Assembly (NCBI RefSeq): GCF_041146795.1
Contig: NC_135181.1
Coordinates: 42,195,559 to 42,259,558 of the forward strand
Direction: 5' to 3'
Source: Maylandia zebra
Lineage: Eukaryota; Chordata; Actinopteri; Cichliformes; Cichlidae
Length of the DNA stretch: 64,000 nt
Below the pieces are notes generated by a model. It was not told the DNA's origin and made no database searches. It worked only from the letters and a program-made list of their open reading frames with translations. The position numbers and the translations under genes were made by a program. Shown one piece after another: positions 12,141 through 22,489 of this stretch. Within the stretch, counting starts at the first letter, position 1. Each line of letters starts with the position of its first letter.

Positions 12141-12916
12141 AAGTGACCAAATGTGTTGTTTTGGTCTTTGCTTTGTAGTCTCAGAATAATGGCGCAATGG
12201 TCACTTAAGGGACTGTTAGAGATGACTGTTTCCTTGACATATTGTAAAATTGAGTTGGATACCAACCAATAATCAATACGTGACCTGCTTTGACCATTAG
12301 GTTTGTGCCAGGTGAATTGTTTTACATCTTCGTTTAACACTCTCCATACATCTATTAATTTAGTATCATTAGCGAATTTTTCAAATATTGGGTTTTTATG
12401 CTCTCTTGAAAACTTTGAAGGCCATCTATCCAACCATTCATCAGGAGTCACATTGAAATCACCTCCAACTACTATATAATCAGTAGGGAATTTGGTATAA
12501 AGTTCCTTTATAACTGTAGAAATTTGATGCAGCAGGTTCTTATTCTCTTGATCATTGTTGTATCCATAAACATTAACCAAAATAATCAGAGTATTATCAA
12601 TATTTAACACACAGGCAACCCAATGTCCATTTTTGTCTGCCATGTTGCACAAAAACCTACCACGACATCTGTTGAAACAAATAGCAACCCCAGCCGACCT
12701 GTTTGTACCATGACTAAAAAATTTTTTATCTCCCCATTGTTGTGACCAAAATTTCACATCAGATTCCTCAGAATGAGTTTCCTGGAGAAAAAAACAATTT
12801 GCCTGTTGCCCCTTGCAGAACAGAAAAACAGCTTTGCGCTTAATTGAGTCTTTAAGTCCCCTTGTGTTAAAGGAAAAAAAAAAGAAATATTCGTTTTTAA
12901 TTGGAACACGGAACAC
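12141..12916 (-). pseudogene. L1-A ORF2, N-terminal APE-type endonuclease segment
   Basis: The frame shows the APE-like endonuclease signatures in order: FNTRGLKDSIKR, FLQETHSEE, VNVYGYN, VVGGDFNVTPDEWLDR, SRSRIDYWLVS and SPLSDHCAI. The L2 insertion interrupts the segment right after NNTFGH; the remaining ORF2 resumes at KDYWKFNCQ beyond the L2 at 8679. All expected catalytic positions visible in these motifs are retained. The start is uncertain: the first methionine at 12916 precedes a phenylalanine run encoded by an A/T homopolymer that may itself be slipped. Confidence 0.88.
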
Positions 12917-13022
12917 ATGAACAGCTTTAAAGAGGAAGTTTAGGAGATGGAGTAGGAAAATCTTGAGGTAAAAGTCCCATCATCCGAAATGTTCCACTGT
13001 ATATTCCTTTTGTAGTCAGATG

Positions 13023-13907
13023 TCAGCCCGTACCTGGAGTCTCTACCCTGATACGTTTGCCTTCTATGAAACCAAAAGGGCCCCTGAAGCCTGCAGCCTT
13101 GCCTTCCTTCCGTGCCTGGTCGATTTTTGGCCACAACGCTTGTCTGGATCTCCAGTCCTCTGGGGTCAGGTCTTCAGCAAAGCGGATGCCTTCTTCTTTG
13201 CACACGGGAGAAGCCTTTGTTCGCCTCCAGATGTCATCTCTCACGGCACGTCTCATAAACAGAATAATGATTTGTCGATGCTTATTCTCCACCGCTCTTC
13301 CCACTCTGTGGACAACATCAACTGCTTCTTCCATCTTCATCTTTAGGTCCGGAGCAATCCTTCCTAGAAGTTCCACCACTTCTTCTCTGATATTTTCATT
13401 TGTTTTCTCCTTTTTCCCTTTGATACGAAGACACCATCTTCTTTTGTATCTTTCCTGGCTCAATACACGATCCTTAATATCGTCATTATCTTTTTTGATT
13501 GATTCCATCTCTTTTTCCAGGTGTTTTATTTTCTTTTTGCATTCTTGCAGCTCCTCTGAATTAAATTGCACCGATTTAGCGATGGAAGCCAGCATGGCGC
13601 TATGTTGTTGAATTTGTTTGCTAACTTCGTCCATGCGGTCATCAACACGTTTTCCAAGACTCTCAATAGCTTTCAGTATAGTGTCAGTGGATGTGTTGGA
13701 GTCATTATCACTAGCCGTACCTTTTGCTTTTTTCTCCATATGTGGTTTCTCAGGAGTATTATCAGGGGTTGTTAACAGTCTGTCCCTCTTGTTGCTGCTG
13801 GAATTAGCAGTTTCCATTGGAGCTGGGTAGTCATGCTCGCTGTTTCTCTGGGTTGTAAAAGGGAGGTTTTTCACTGCCGGAGGTTTCGTGTTGTTGGTTT
13901 TCTTCAT
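13023..13907 (-). CDS. L1-A ORF1p, RNA-binding chaperone protein
   Basis: An intact 294-codon frame encodes an L1-type ORF1 protein, which coats L1 RNA as a trimer. Residues 1-75 are low-complexity, rich in Asn, Thr and Lys. Residues about 75-150 form a coiled coil with heptad spacing (EELQECKKKIKHLEKEMESI). About 155-240 is the RRM-like domain (RRWCLRIKGK). The C-terminal domain ends with LTPEDWRSRQALWPKI and GFRGPFGFIEGKRI. Start ATG at 13907 is the first in frame after a roughly 130-nt 5' UTR. It is separated from ORF2 by about 100 nt. Confidence 0.9.
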   Translation of the reverse strand: MKKTNNTKPPAVKNLPFTTQRNSEHDYPAPMETANSSSNKRDRLLTTPDNTPEKPHMEKKAKGTASDNDSNTSTDTILKAIESLGKRVDDRMDEVSKQIQQHSAMLASIAKSVQFNSEELQECKKKIKHLEKEMESIKKDNDDIKDRVLSQERYKRRWCLRIKGKKEKTNENIREEVVELLGRIAPDLKMKMEEAVDVVHRVGRAVENKHRQIIILFMRRAVRDDIWRRTKASPVCKEEGIRFAEDLTPEDWRSRQALWPKIDQARKEGKAAGFRGPFGFIEGKRIRVETPGTG

Positions 13908-14015
13908 GTTCGGGCTGAAACATCGTCAATATAGCTCAAAGGAGTGGATTTTATAACTTCAAGATTAAAACATCGGGACTTTAGTGAGGAGTTCAGATGG
14001 ATGCGACTGCTCAGT

Positions 14016-14026
14016 CCGCCATCTTG
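14016..14026 (-). promoter_or_regulatory. YY1-type motif CAAGATGGCGG at the L1-A 5' end
   Basis: Read on the minus strand the element starts with six G then CGGG, and CAAGATGGCGG occupies positions +11 to +21. Human L1 has a YY1 site (CAAGATGGC) at about +12 to +20 that fixes the transcription start. Similar placement here suggests the same use; that is inference. Confidence 0.55.
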
Positions 14027-14050
14027 CCCGCCCCCCAGCTGAGCCTGCAG

Positions 14051-15232
14051 TAGTGATGGGATTTTCCGGCTCTTTTTAGAGAACCGGCTCTTTCGGCTCG
14101 GCTCACTAAAAACAGCCGGCTCTTTCGGCTCCAAACCGACTCTTCAGGTTGTTTTGTTGCTGTAATTAATTTATTATTAACAACAATATACAATTATGCA
14201 CAAAAGGAATTACTAATGTAAAAAGAAACTTGATTATATTAATATATGCTTATGAATAAATATATACGGTGGCCCCTAGTGACAAAACACGTACAAACTC
14301 CAAAGCATGTACAAACTCCAAAACACATTTCTAGCGTTAACTGAACTTCCAAAACAGAGCTACCTAGATCACTTAAATTACACAATTGAAAGCATATGTG
14401 TATTGTTTGTGTATTTATACACAAGCACTCATATATATTCAAATAATTAAAAAAAAAAGTTCATTTACCTGTTAATACCACACACCAAATCCGGTCGCTG
14501 GTACTTCCTGGCTTGTGTAGCCACTAGGTAACAAAACACTGCCCCTAGCATCCTGGAGCACTTCTGTTGTGTTTTGTACGTTTTGGAGTTTGTACGTGCT
14601 TCGGAGTTTTTACATGTTTTGGAGTTCGTACGTATTTTGGAGTTTGTACGTGCTTTGTCTCTAGGGGCCACCGTAAATATACTTTCATTAATTCACATAA
14701 AATGTAATAAATAAATCATATAATACAAAAATCAACTATTCACATTTCAACTTTTAACTATTTAAATTTTCAGCTTTTTCCTTTTCAACTAATTTAAAGT
14801 AAAACAACACAAAACACTGCAAACCACAACACAATTAAATATAAATTAAAATATGAAAACAAAAAGAAGATGCATATTCTCTGTCATATGGGCCTGCATG
14901 AATACACTTTCTGAATCCTTTATCATCTGCAACTGAAAATAGTTGTGGATGATTACTATACCTTTCTAATGTGACGTTGTTGTCCCTGGCTCTCTTTCTC
15001 TCTCTCTCCCTCCCGCTCTGTTCCTGTGCTACTGAGTGTAACTACTGCCCCTCCCCCCTCTGCCCAGCGCAAAGCACAAGGCTAACGTGTGGAGTGAAGC
15101 GGAAAAAAAGTGCGAGAGAGGGTGAGAGAAAGACAAAAAACTCCACGGCTCCCAATAAGGAGCTGGCTCGCGTTGTTCACTTCAAAGAGACGACTGTAAG
15201 AGCTGTTTCGTTCGCGACCGATACATCACTAG
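14051..15232. mobile_element. hAT-type MITE, TAGTGATG family, copy 1
   Basis: The element begins TAGTGATGGG and ends ATACATCACTA, with an exact 8-bp duplication GCCTGCAG at 14043-14050 and 15233-15240. Both ends contain repeated CCGGCTCTTT/GAGCCGG-like subterminal motifs. The AT-rich middle (14150-14970) has no transposase. The right half matches, in inverse orientation, the family member at 45478-46513. L1-A inserted at its left boundary later. Confidence 0.9.
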
Positions 15233-15240
15233 CCTGCAGG

Positions 15241-16460
15241 TCAGAGGAAGCTGTGGTCTCTCCTTCCTCTTTCACCCTCCTCTTCCTCACTGATGGACTA
15301 CAAACACTGACTTTAATAAAAGCTGACACTCCTCCCTGTGTTACCATGGTGACACAGTGAATGTGTTTTAATGAGCTGACGTCAGATATTCAGATGTTTC
15401 CTCTCTCTAACACACTCAGCGTCTTCCTGTTTCCTGTCTTTGTGAGCTGAACTCCAAGTTCTTCCTCTGTGGTTCTCCAGCTCTGACCAGGCTTCAGGTC
15501 ACCTGTGATGACGGCAATGGGCAGATCAAACTGACCACAACACACATAATCATCATCATCATCATCATCATCAAGTGATTACAGCACCAGTACCAACAGG
15601 GGGTTTCAGGTTGGTTTGTGTGAATATTAAAGACAGTCTGAGTGAATCTCCGTACGTGTGAACATCGTTACTGTAGCTCAGTTATGTCTTCGATTAGAGA
15701 CAAACTGGTTTTTAGTGAAATTAAAACTGAGTTTAGAACAGAAATAATCAATTAGACCAGCTACAGAACCACAATGACATAGAAAGAACATCACGACGTC
15801 ACATATGTGACTGAGCACTGAGACGTAGAACAAAATGCCCAGAAGAGATTAATTTATTTATTCCATCGTTCACATTTTACTAATGTCTCAGCTGCACATA
15901 TCAAACCAAAGGTGCAGGCATATGGCCCTGCACTGCAAATCGTCACCTGTGGGCCACAAACAGTTTGGGTCTGAGAATCAGCGCCGTGTGTGACCTGTAA
16001 CCAGGGTTTGTAAAGGGAAGTGGCTCAAACAAACAAAGGAAACAACAAAGAGGTGAGTCCGCCCTTCGTCCTTCACGGCTGGACGGACTCACCAAGACAA
16101 AATGATGTTTGAATCAAAAGAACAAAAAAGGACAACAGAGGGAAGATTATCAGTGAAAACCTTACACCATAAAAACATTTCATTAAACTGTTTAAATTAA
16201 TCATCGTCACAGGAGAGCGCTGACCTCAAGCACCCACAACCTTTCCACAGTTCCTCCTCCAGGTGGCGCTGGTTACACATACAAACAACGTTACATTCAT
16301 TATATTCACTTGGACGCCTCCATCATGTTTAGTTCGGATATCTGTTTTTCTTTAGGAAACATTTTTCCTCCATATTACCTGAGCAGTCACATGACAGCAG
16401 GTGAGAACTCTGCAGATCCTGGACAGGAAGTAAAGACCATCTGTGGACTGGGGAGGGCTC
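15241..16460. other. Intergenic DNA, originally upstream of vps16
   Basis: This is single-copy-looking sequence with no gene I can support. It holds an (ATC)n microsatellite at about 15548-15573. A short minus-strand frame with splice-like edges at about 15395-15540 could not be tied to any protein. Confidence 0.5.
15548..15573. repeat. (ATC)n microsatellite
   Basis: Eight to nine perfect tandem CAT units lie between unique flanks. Confidence 0.9.
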
Positions 16461-16469
16461 TGAGGGTAC

Positions 16470-16676
16470 ACCTGTGATGATCTTAGACTGCTGTGACCAC
16501 AGCACATGGCAGACGGTTACTTCCTGTTAAAAGAGAGTTCTTCCTGTCCACCATTGCCAGGTGCTGTCTGACTGTCAGGGTTTCCTCTCTGATACTGCAG
16601 GGGCTTTCCTCACAGTATCATTGAATTGACTGTTGTTGTGAGTTTGCAGAGTATAAATAAAGCTGAATTAAACTTT
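16470..16676 (+). mobile_element. Old L2-type 3' end relic
   Basis: The order of motifs matches the conserved 3' region of the L2 copies in this window: CTTCCTGTTAAAAGAGAG, CTTCCTGTCCACC, TTGTTGTGAGTTTG and a terminal ATAAATAAAGCTGAATT. It is heavily diverged and carries no coding sequence. Confidence 0.6.
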
Positions 16677-17287
16677 ATGAAAACGACGTTAGAGCGACAA
16701 ACAGAACCTGTCTGACGTGAGCGGTGGGCGAGAGAGCTTCACACAGACGGAGAGAGAGGGAGTGTTTCCTTCCAGATGACTTCACCTTAAAAACATGAGT
16801 GAGAGACACGACTCCCTCCCTCCCTTTCTCTCTGTCTCCAAACACAAACAGCCCTTCTTGCCCTGTTGTCACGGCAACAGCCCTCTCCGCTGTGGGCGTG
16901 GCAGACCCCAAGGCTGCAGAGTTAACCCTTCAGCTCCACGAACGTGTTGCTCAGGTCAGTTTGTGAATGATTGAATGCTTTCTGACAGGAGCAGACACCT
17001 GACAACACCTGACAAGAAGTGACACACTAACGTGAACCTTCCACATTAAAAGCCCGTCTCTGTGTGAAGGTTTCCTGAGTCTGTGTCAGGCTGTGGCAGT
17101 GAAGCAGTTAAAGGTGTGGACGCTTCCACTGTTGGAAAGTTAGACGGAAAGTTTTCCTCAGAGACAGCCAATCAGAGCCCAGGACACACACACACACTGA
17201 GAGCAAGCATTCAGGAAGCAGCTCCGCACTTTTCCTGCAGCAGGGACATTTCGGACATTTTGGAGTTTCTGCTTTGACGCTGCCATC
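16677..17287 (+). promoter_or_regulatory. cavin2: cavin2 upstream region and 5' UTR
   Basis: This is the 600 bp before the cavin2 ATG. A weak TATA-like ATTAAAAG lies about 240 bp upstream of the ATG. GAGA-rich and CA-repeat stretches are present. The transcription start is not determinable from sequence alone. Confidence 0.35.
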
Positions 17288-20200
17288 ATGGTAACCACGG
17301 AAACCCACCAGTGCCAGGACCTGCTGGTCCCCTCTCAGGACCAGGACCAGGTAGACCCCGAGAACCAGCAGGAGGACCCGGCCTCGCCCTCTTCTCTCAT
17401 GGCGGGACTGGACCCGGAGAAGATGAGTCAGGGTCCCGTCAACGCCATCACAGTCCTCACGCTGCTGGATAAGCTGGTCAACATGCTGGATGCCGTGCAG
17501 GAGAACCAGCACAAGATGGAGGTGAGGTTGCAGGGCCACACCTGGGGGCTCCAGCTCTGACACAGGGTCCTGAAGCTCTCACCAAACTCCAGACAAAAAA
17601 CTGCAGATTTAAGTCAGTGTTCAACATTAGTCCAGTTTATCCTGGAATAGAAACAGGAAGGCTTGCTGGTGTTTCCAGGATCAAAAACAGCTATGTTCAG
17701 TCATAGTCCAGACCAAACTCCAGTCAAAAACTCCAAATTTTCTTTTAAAACCCTTATTCTCCTTTCTCTGTGACCGCTCGCTTTCTGGCTCTCACACCAA
17801 CGTGAGGCAGCTGCCACATGTTGAGCTCTGGTGTAATTGTGGATTCCTGTCATGTTTGTCACTGACAGACGTTTACTACAGACTGCAGATTAGGTCGCAG
17901 GCTCGCACTACAGCCTGGGTTTGTTTTTCCGGATCAGTAACTATGCTTGGGACATGTTTCCTGATTTTCAGTCACTTTATTTATCCCTACAGGGGGATTC
18001 AGAGTGCAGAGAGCGGCATATACAGGGAAACAGAAAAGAACAAGGATGAAATAAAAAAGTTCAAATCAGTGCTAAGCAGCCGGTAATATACAGCAAATAA
18101 AGCACACCATGTGTATGGTGCATAATGTCCAGAATTCAAATGTCTAATCTCTGGGATCCTCTCAGATTTTGTTACCGATGAACTATTGAACCAAGGTTAT
18201 TGGCTGGTTGTGTCTCAGGTGCACCAGGTGGAGATGGAGGGCGTCGTCAAGGGAATCCAGGCTGACATGACCAAACTGTCCAAAAGTCAAAGTTTCACGT
18301 CGAACACAGTCAGCAAACTGCTGGACAAAAGCCGCAAGCTGTCCGTCACTATGAAAGAGGTCAGTGAACCCAGCACAGGTATGCGGGACACGTGTCAGTA
18401 CACAGCACTGATTTACAGCACACCTGTCCCTAACCCTCTCACTTGTGCATTGATGCAGATTCGTGATAAGATGGAGCGTCAGGGCATGCAGGTGAAGAAG
18501 CTGGAGGCCAACCACGCCCACTTGATCAACAGGAACAACTTCAAAGTCCTCATCTTCCAGGTTAGTGATACCCCTGTACAGGTGGGTCAAAGGTCAGAGG
18601 TCAGGCACTCCATCAGCTGCTCTGAGCCTCTTCGGGAATATCCAGGATTTCCTGTTTTCTGCTGTGCTTTTTTGCATGAATGCAGGTGAGTTCAACCTGC
18701 TACAAAGATCCTCCCACCCCAACGTCATTTGTGAGTCACACCTGGACCAGAAGCTCTGAGGCATGCTGGGAGTTGTAGTTATGAACAAAGGAGGTCTGTT
18801 AGGGTCCAGCTGGCTCTCAGCCGGTCGCCTTATTTGGCCACCAGCTGCTACGGGAACTGAACTGGAAAAATGGACAGTGATCATGTGATCTGGTTATCAT
18901 AGTGACAGTCAGCAGAGTCATGAGGTCAGTTTTTATTTCCATAGCTTGTCCTCGGGGCTGATATCAGCTGACGCGGTGTGCAGTAAAGCTGTAGTACTGC
19001 AGTATCAGTGTGTACCTATGAGGTGTGAGGAGGACTCAGCTGTAGTCAATACTACAGTTAGTACTACAGTCGGTATACTTAAAGTCAGCACTGTCTTCTC
19101 TCACTGACAGTAAACACTCCCATCCTCCCTAAATACCCAGCATTCCTCACGAGTTTTAACATGTGTGTGTGAGTCAGAGTGTGTTACTGTGTGTGGTTCT
19201 TCTGTAAGCCCTCCCCTGTTGTGTTTATGTGGACAGCACTGCGCACACTCATTACTGGGGTTCTTCAGGTTCTTGTTGGTTCTGGTTCTGGTCTCTGTGG
19301 TTCCACTAGAGGTGAAACAAAAAAAAAGAGTTCTCCTCACTGGGCACAGTTGCTTTTTTCCTGGTTTATCAAAACCTCGAAGTTCTCCTTTTGTTCCACC
19401 AAGATCCCCCTGGAGTCAGAGGAGAGGTCTCTGGTTCCTCCACAGATCACCGGACAGCCTCCTCATGCTCTCCTGTGTTCCACTTTAGGAGGAGAACGAG
19501 ATCCCCTCCAGTGTTTTTGTGAAGGATCCTCCTCCATACCCTCGGGATGAGATTTTGGAGGAAGGTGAGGAAGTGGAGCCGGGCAGCTTGGATGGCAACC
19601 GTTCCCAGGAGGGCGGGCTCCAGACTATCGACCTATCATCTGATGAGGACGTTGGGCTGGAGGCAGAGGTAGAAGACGAGGAGGCATGGCCTCAAGATTT
19701 GGAGAACATGGAGAAGTCCAGAGCTGAGAAACTGAAACGATCCAGCCTGAAGAAGGTGAGAAATAAAGACAGTGAGACAGGTGAGAGTAGTCACACAGAC
19801 AGGTAATCATGTCCTTGTCTACAGGTGGACAGTCTAAAGAAGGCGTTCTCCAGGCAGAACATCGAGAAGAAGATGACAAGGATCGGAACGAAGATCGTTT
19901 CTGCCGAACAAAGAGAGAAGATCAAGCAAAAGACTGCCAGCCTGAAGGTTTCACCTTTGAGCTTCCACATGAGGAAGGTACAGAGTTATTCCTCTTACTA
20001 TTTTCCAGAGACGCCACCAATGTACCCATTAGGTCCCAGTATGTTCCCCTCACAACGTTACCCTAAAGTTACCCTAAAGTTACCCAGTCCACATGGAATG
20101 TTCCACCAAAGTCTTCTGAACAATGTCCGAGTGTTCCACTGAGGTTCCCCTTGGGTTTCTCTGGATTTCAAATCTTTGATTTTGTGTTTACAGCCTCGCA

Positions 20201-20562
20201 GCAACTCTGAATCTCAGCTTCCAGAGGCCTCTGCTCCAACTGGGGAGACACTTACTACTGAGGCTAACATCCAGCTCTCCCCACTGGGCAGCACTGAGCA
20301 GGAGGTCTCCTTCACAGAAGTTCATGCCCAGCTGGCCCCAACCGAGCAGCAGCAGGAGGAGGAAGTGAAAGAGGAGGAGAAGGAAGAGGAGAAACAAGAG
20401 GAGAAGGAAGAGGAGACAGAGGTGGTGAAAGAGCAGCAGACGTCAGTTGTGGTGGAGGCTGATGTGTCGGTGGTTTCGGAGGGAGTTGGAGAGGAGTATG
20501 CTCTATCCTCCACCCTCCCTAAGGAGGAGAAAGGAGAGGAGGAGAAGGTGGATGAATCCTAA
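17288..20562 (+). CDS. cavin2: cavin2 (SDPR), caveolae-associated coat protein, six coding exons
   Basis: Cavin-2 trimerises with cavin-1 to form the caveolar coat at the plasma membrane. Six exons join in phase 0: 17288-17521, 18219-18359, 18459-18560, 19489-19755, 19825-19977 and 20194-20562, giving 421 residues (human about 425). Exons 1-3 encode HR1, the coiled-coil trimer domain (ITVLTLLDKLVNMLDAVQEN, then NNFKVLIFQ). Exon 4 starts EENEIPSSVFVK, holds the acidic DLSSDED motif and ends in the basic RAEKLKRSSLKK. Exon 5 (VDSLKKAFSRQNIEKKM) is HR2. Exon 6 is a Glu/Lys-rich tail. All introns are GT/AG. Mammalian cavin genes have two coding exons, so four introns here appear extra. EENEIPASVFVK and SLKKAFSRQNIEKK favour cavin2 over cavin1 or 4; paralog a or b is unresolved. 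Confidence 0.95.
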
Positions 20563-22300
20563 ACACTCCTCTGGTAATGGAGTTTCATTAGTGACAAAAC
20601 AAACCTGAGCTACGATCAATCAGAAAGTCCTCATCTTCTTAAATTAACATTTCAGTGTGCCTGGGTTCTTTTTAGGCTTTCCTTTCACAGAGGTTCTTCC
20701 TAGGTTCTCCTTCAATTCCCCAGTTAATTCCTTAAAGATTCCCAAAGGTCATTGTAAGAACCCCAGGCATCCTTCCAAAGTTCACTCAATAAACGGCTTG
20801 CTGAAGTTCCTCTACGAGCCCTCCGGGGCATCTCCATGTTCCTGGTCTTTATGCCAAGCTAGTCTTAGTAGCTGTTTGCTGTAGTTTCATATTTACAGAC
20901 CCAAAAATGTTGAAATGTTCCTTTAAAGTTCGGAGCTCAGGTTTGTTTTATATATATTTCTGAGTATTGATAAACCCCCACAAACAGTCCAGTCCAGTGT
21001 TACATGTGATCCTGTAAACCACGTATATGTTACACTCCTTAGTGTTTTAGGTTGAAGTATGCATGACGTCAAGAACTTTAGTTCCTCCACTGATCTGAAA
21101 CCTAAAGCTAGAACCTGGAGATATGGGGTTTCTACAGGAATGGGATGATTTTTATGTTCCTTCTTTTATTGCTGATATGCGTTCTTTTTAAGCAGCTGAC
21201 TGATGTAACTGTGATGATCGGCCTGATCCGAAACATAAAACATTCACCCAGTTGAACCCAGTGATGTTCTAAACCCTCACCTGTCAATCATCCAGATCTC
21301 AGGGAACACAAGGTTAACATGGTGCTAAACAGACCCCTAGAAGGTTTACAAAATGTTCTACAAGCATTCACCTAATTTGATCCTTCAGGTTATTAGAACA
21401 TTATACCAGTGTTCCACTAAGGTTCCCAGGAGATCCCTAGATATTGTTAACCTGGTAGTACCCTAATGACCCCTTGAGGATCCCCAAAGCATTCTGTCAA
21501 GGTTCTACTGACATTCCCAGCATGATCTCCAGGGTTTCTGTAGTATTCTGGTAACAATCCCAATTCTAACCACGTGTTGTCTAAAATGTTCCTCTGGTGT
21601 TTATGTTGAGTTTTTATTTGGTTAAACTGGTTGGTTTTGATTCTCTTAGACTCTTTTTGTCCCAAAAGATTCAGTCTGGTTCTCCAGAAAATTCTCATCT
21701 TTGACTGCTCTGATGTTCCACTAAGTTTTTTTAAAGGTTTCCAAAGATCAACTGTTGGTTACACTGAAGCTTTTCTACAAGATTTTTACATTTGGAACTT
21801 GCTTCACTTGAAGTTAAACATTCCCCAGTGTCTTCTTAAGCTCTCCCAAAGATATTCCAAATATTTCCTGAAAGGTTGCCCTGACATGACTCTACATTCC
21901 ACTGATATGTTCTCCTAATGTTCCCCTGTTGTTTTCTTTACATTCTGCTGAGGTTCTCCTGATGTTCCTGCCTGTTCCAGTTGCTGTGTTGATTTACTAA
22001 ACATGAATTTTTATCTAATGTTTTCTTATTCGATCAATATCTTTTGTCCTCTCTGAGGGACTCAGCTTTTCAATAACCTGCCATTTCCTGCTTATTAACC
22101 ATACAGAAGTATTTGTGACCAGGGTGTTAACCTCCTCAGCAGACCTAATCAGACTTATTGATCAGTTTGTTGCTTTCAGGTGTAGCATTTCTGTTTTGCT
22201 TGTTTTTATTTTACCACAAACTTTGTGCTGCCAAAGAACTGATTTCCTTTTTCAATTAATTATCTAATCCTCCATATAATCAATAAAACCTGTGAAACCA
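20563..22300 (+). other. cavin2 3' UTR and poly(A) signal
   Basis: No coding sequence is seen. A canonical AATAAA at 22282-22287 is the best poly(A) signal, giving a 3' UTR of about 1.7 kb. From about 20650 to 21980 the sequence is filled with degenerate GTTCC/GTTCTCC-AAGG units. The 3' end itself is inferred. Confidence 0.5.
22282..22287 (+). terminator. Candidate cavin2 poly(A) signal AATAAA
   Basis: Canonical hexamer at the end of the unique 3' sequence, about 200 bp before the L2-B insertion. Confidence 0.5.
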
Positions 22301-22489
22301 CACAACTGCCTCTGCTTCTGATTTAATGACTGATTAATGATCGGATGAACATAGACACAGATTTCAGTTTATGAAGCTTTAGTTATTATAAAGAAAATCA
22401 ATTGACTATTAATTGATTGATTTCCGCCAGCACAGACACAAACAGAGAGAAGTACCTGCTCACAGGTAAAAGTCCTCCATGGATGTCAT

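Larger units (their letters stand above)
5342..14036 (-). mobile_element. Near full-length L1 retrotransposon (L1-A), split by an L2
   Basis: The element runs right to left. It has a G-rich 5' end at 14036, ORF1 (13023-13907), the endonuclease part of ORF2 (12141-12916), the RT and C-terminal part of ORF2 (5713-8679), and an A-rich 3' tail at about 5342-5365. It is flanked by a 16-bp target duplication AGCTGAGCCTGCAGTA at 5326-5341 and 14037-14052, the hallmark of L1-type target-primed insertion. Without the nested L2 (8680-12140) it is about 5.2 kb, a normal full-length size. ORF2 has one frameshift at a T8 run. It lies just upstream of vps16, separating the promoter from its old upstream DNA. 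Confidence 0.93.

Noticed and set aside
15395..15540. Minus-strand frame with splice-like edges (GDLKPGQSWRTTEEEL)
   Set aside because: Only about 40 codons, no recognised family, no partner exon; could be a UTR or chance frame.
19101..19550. Open frames in cavin2 intron 3
   Set aside because: They overlap splice sites and have no motifs; the in-phase six-exon model explains the region.
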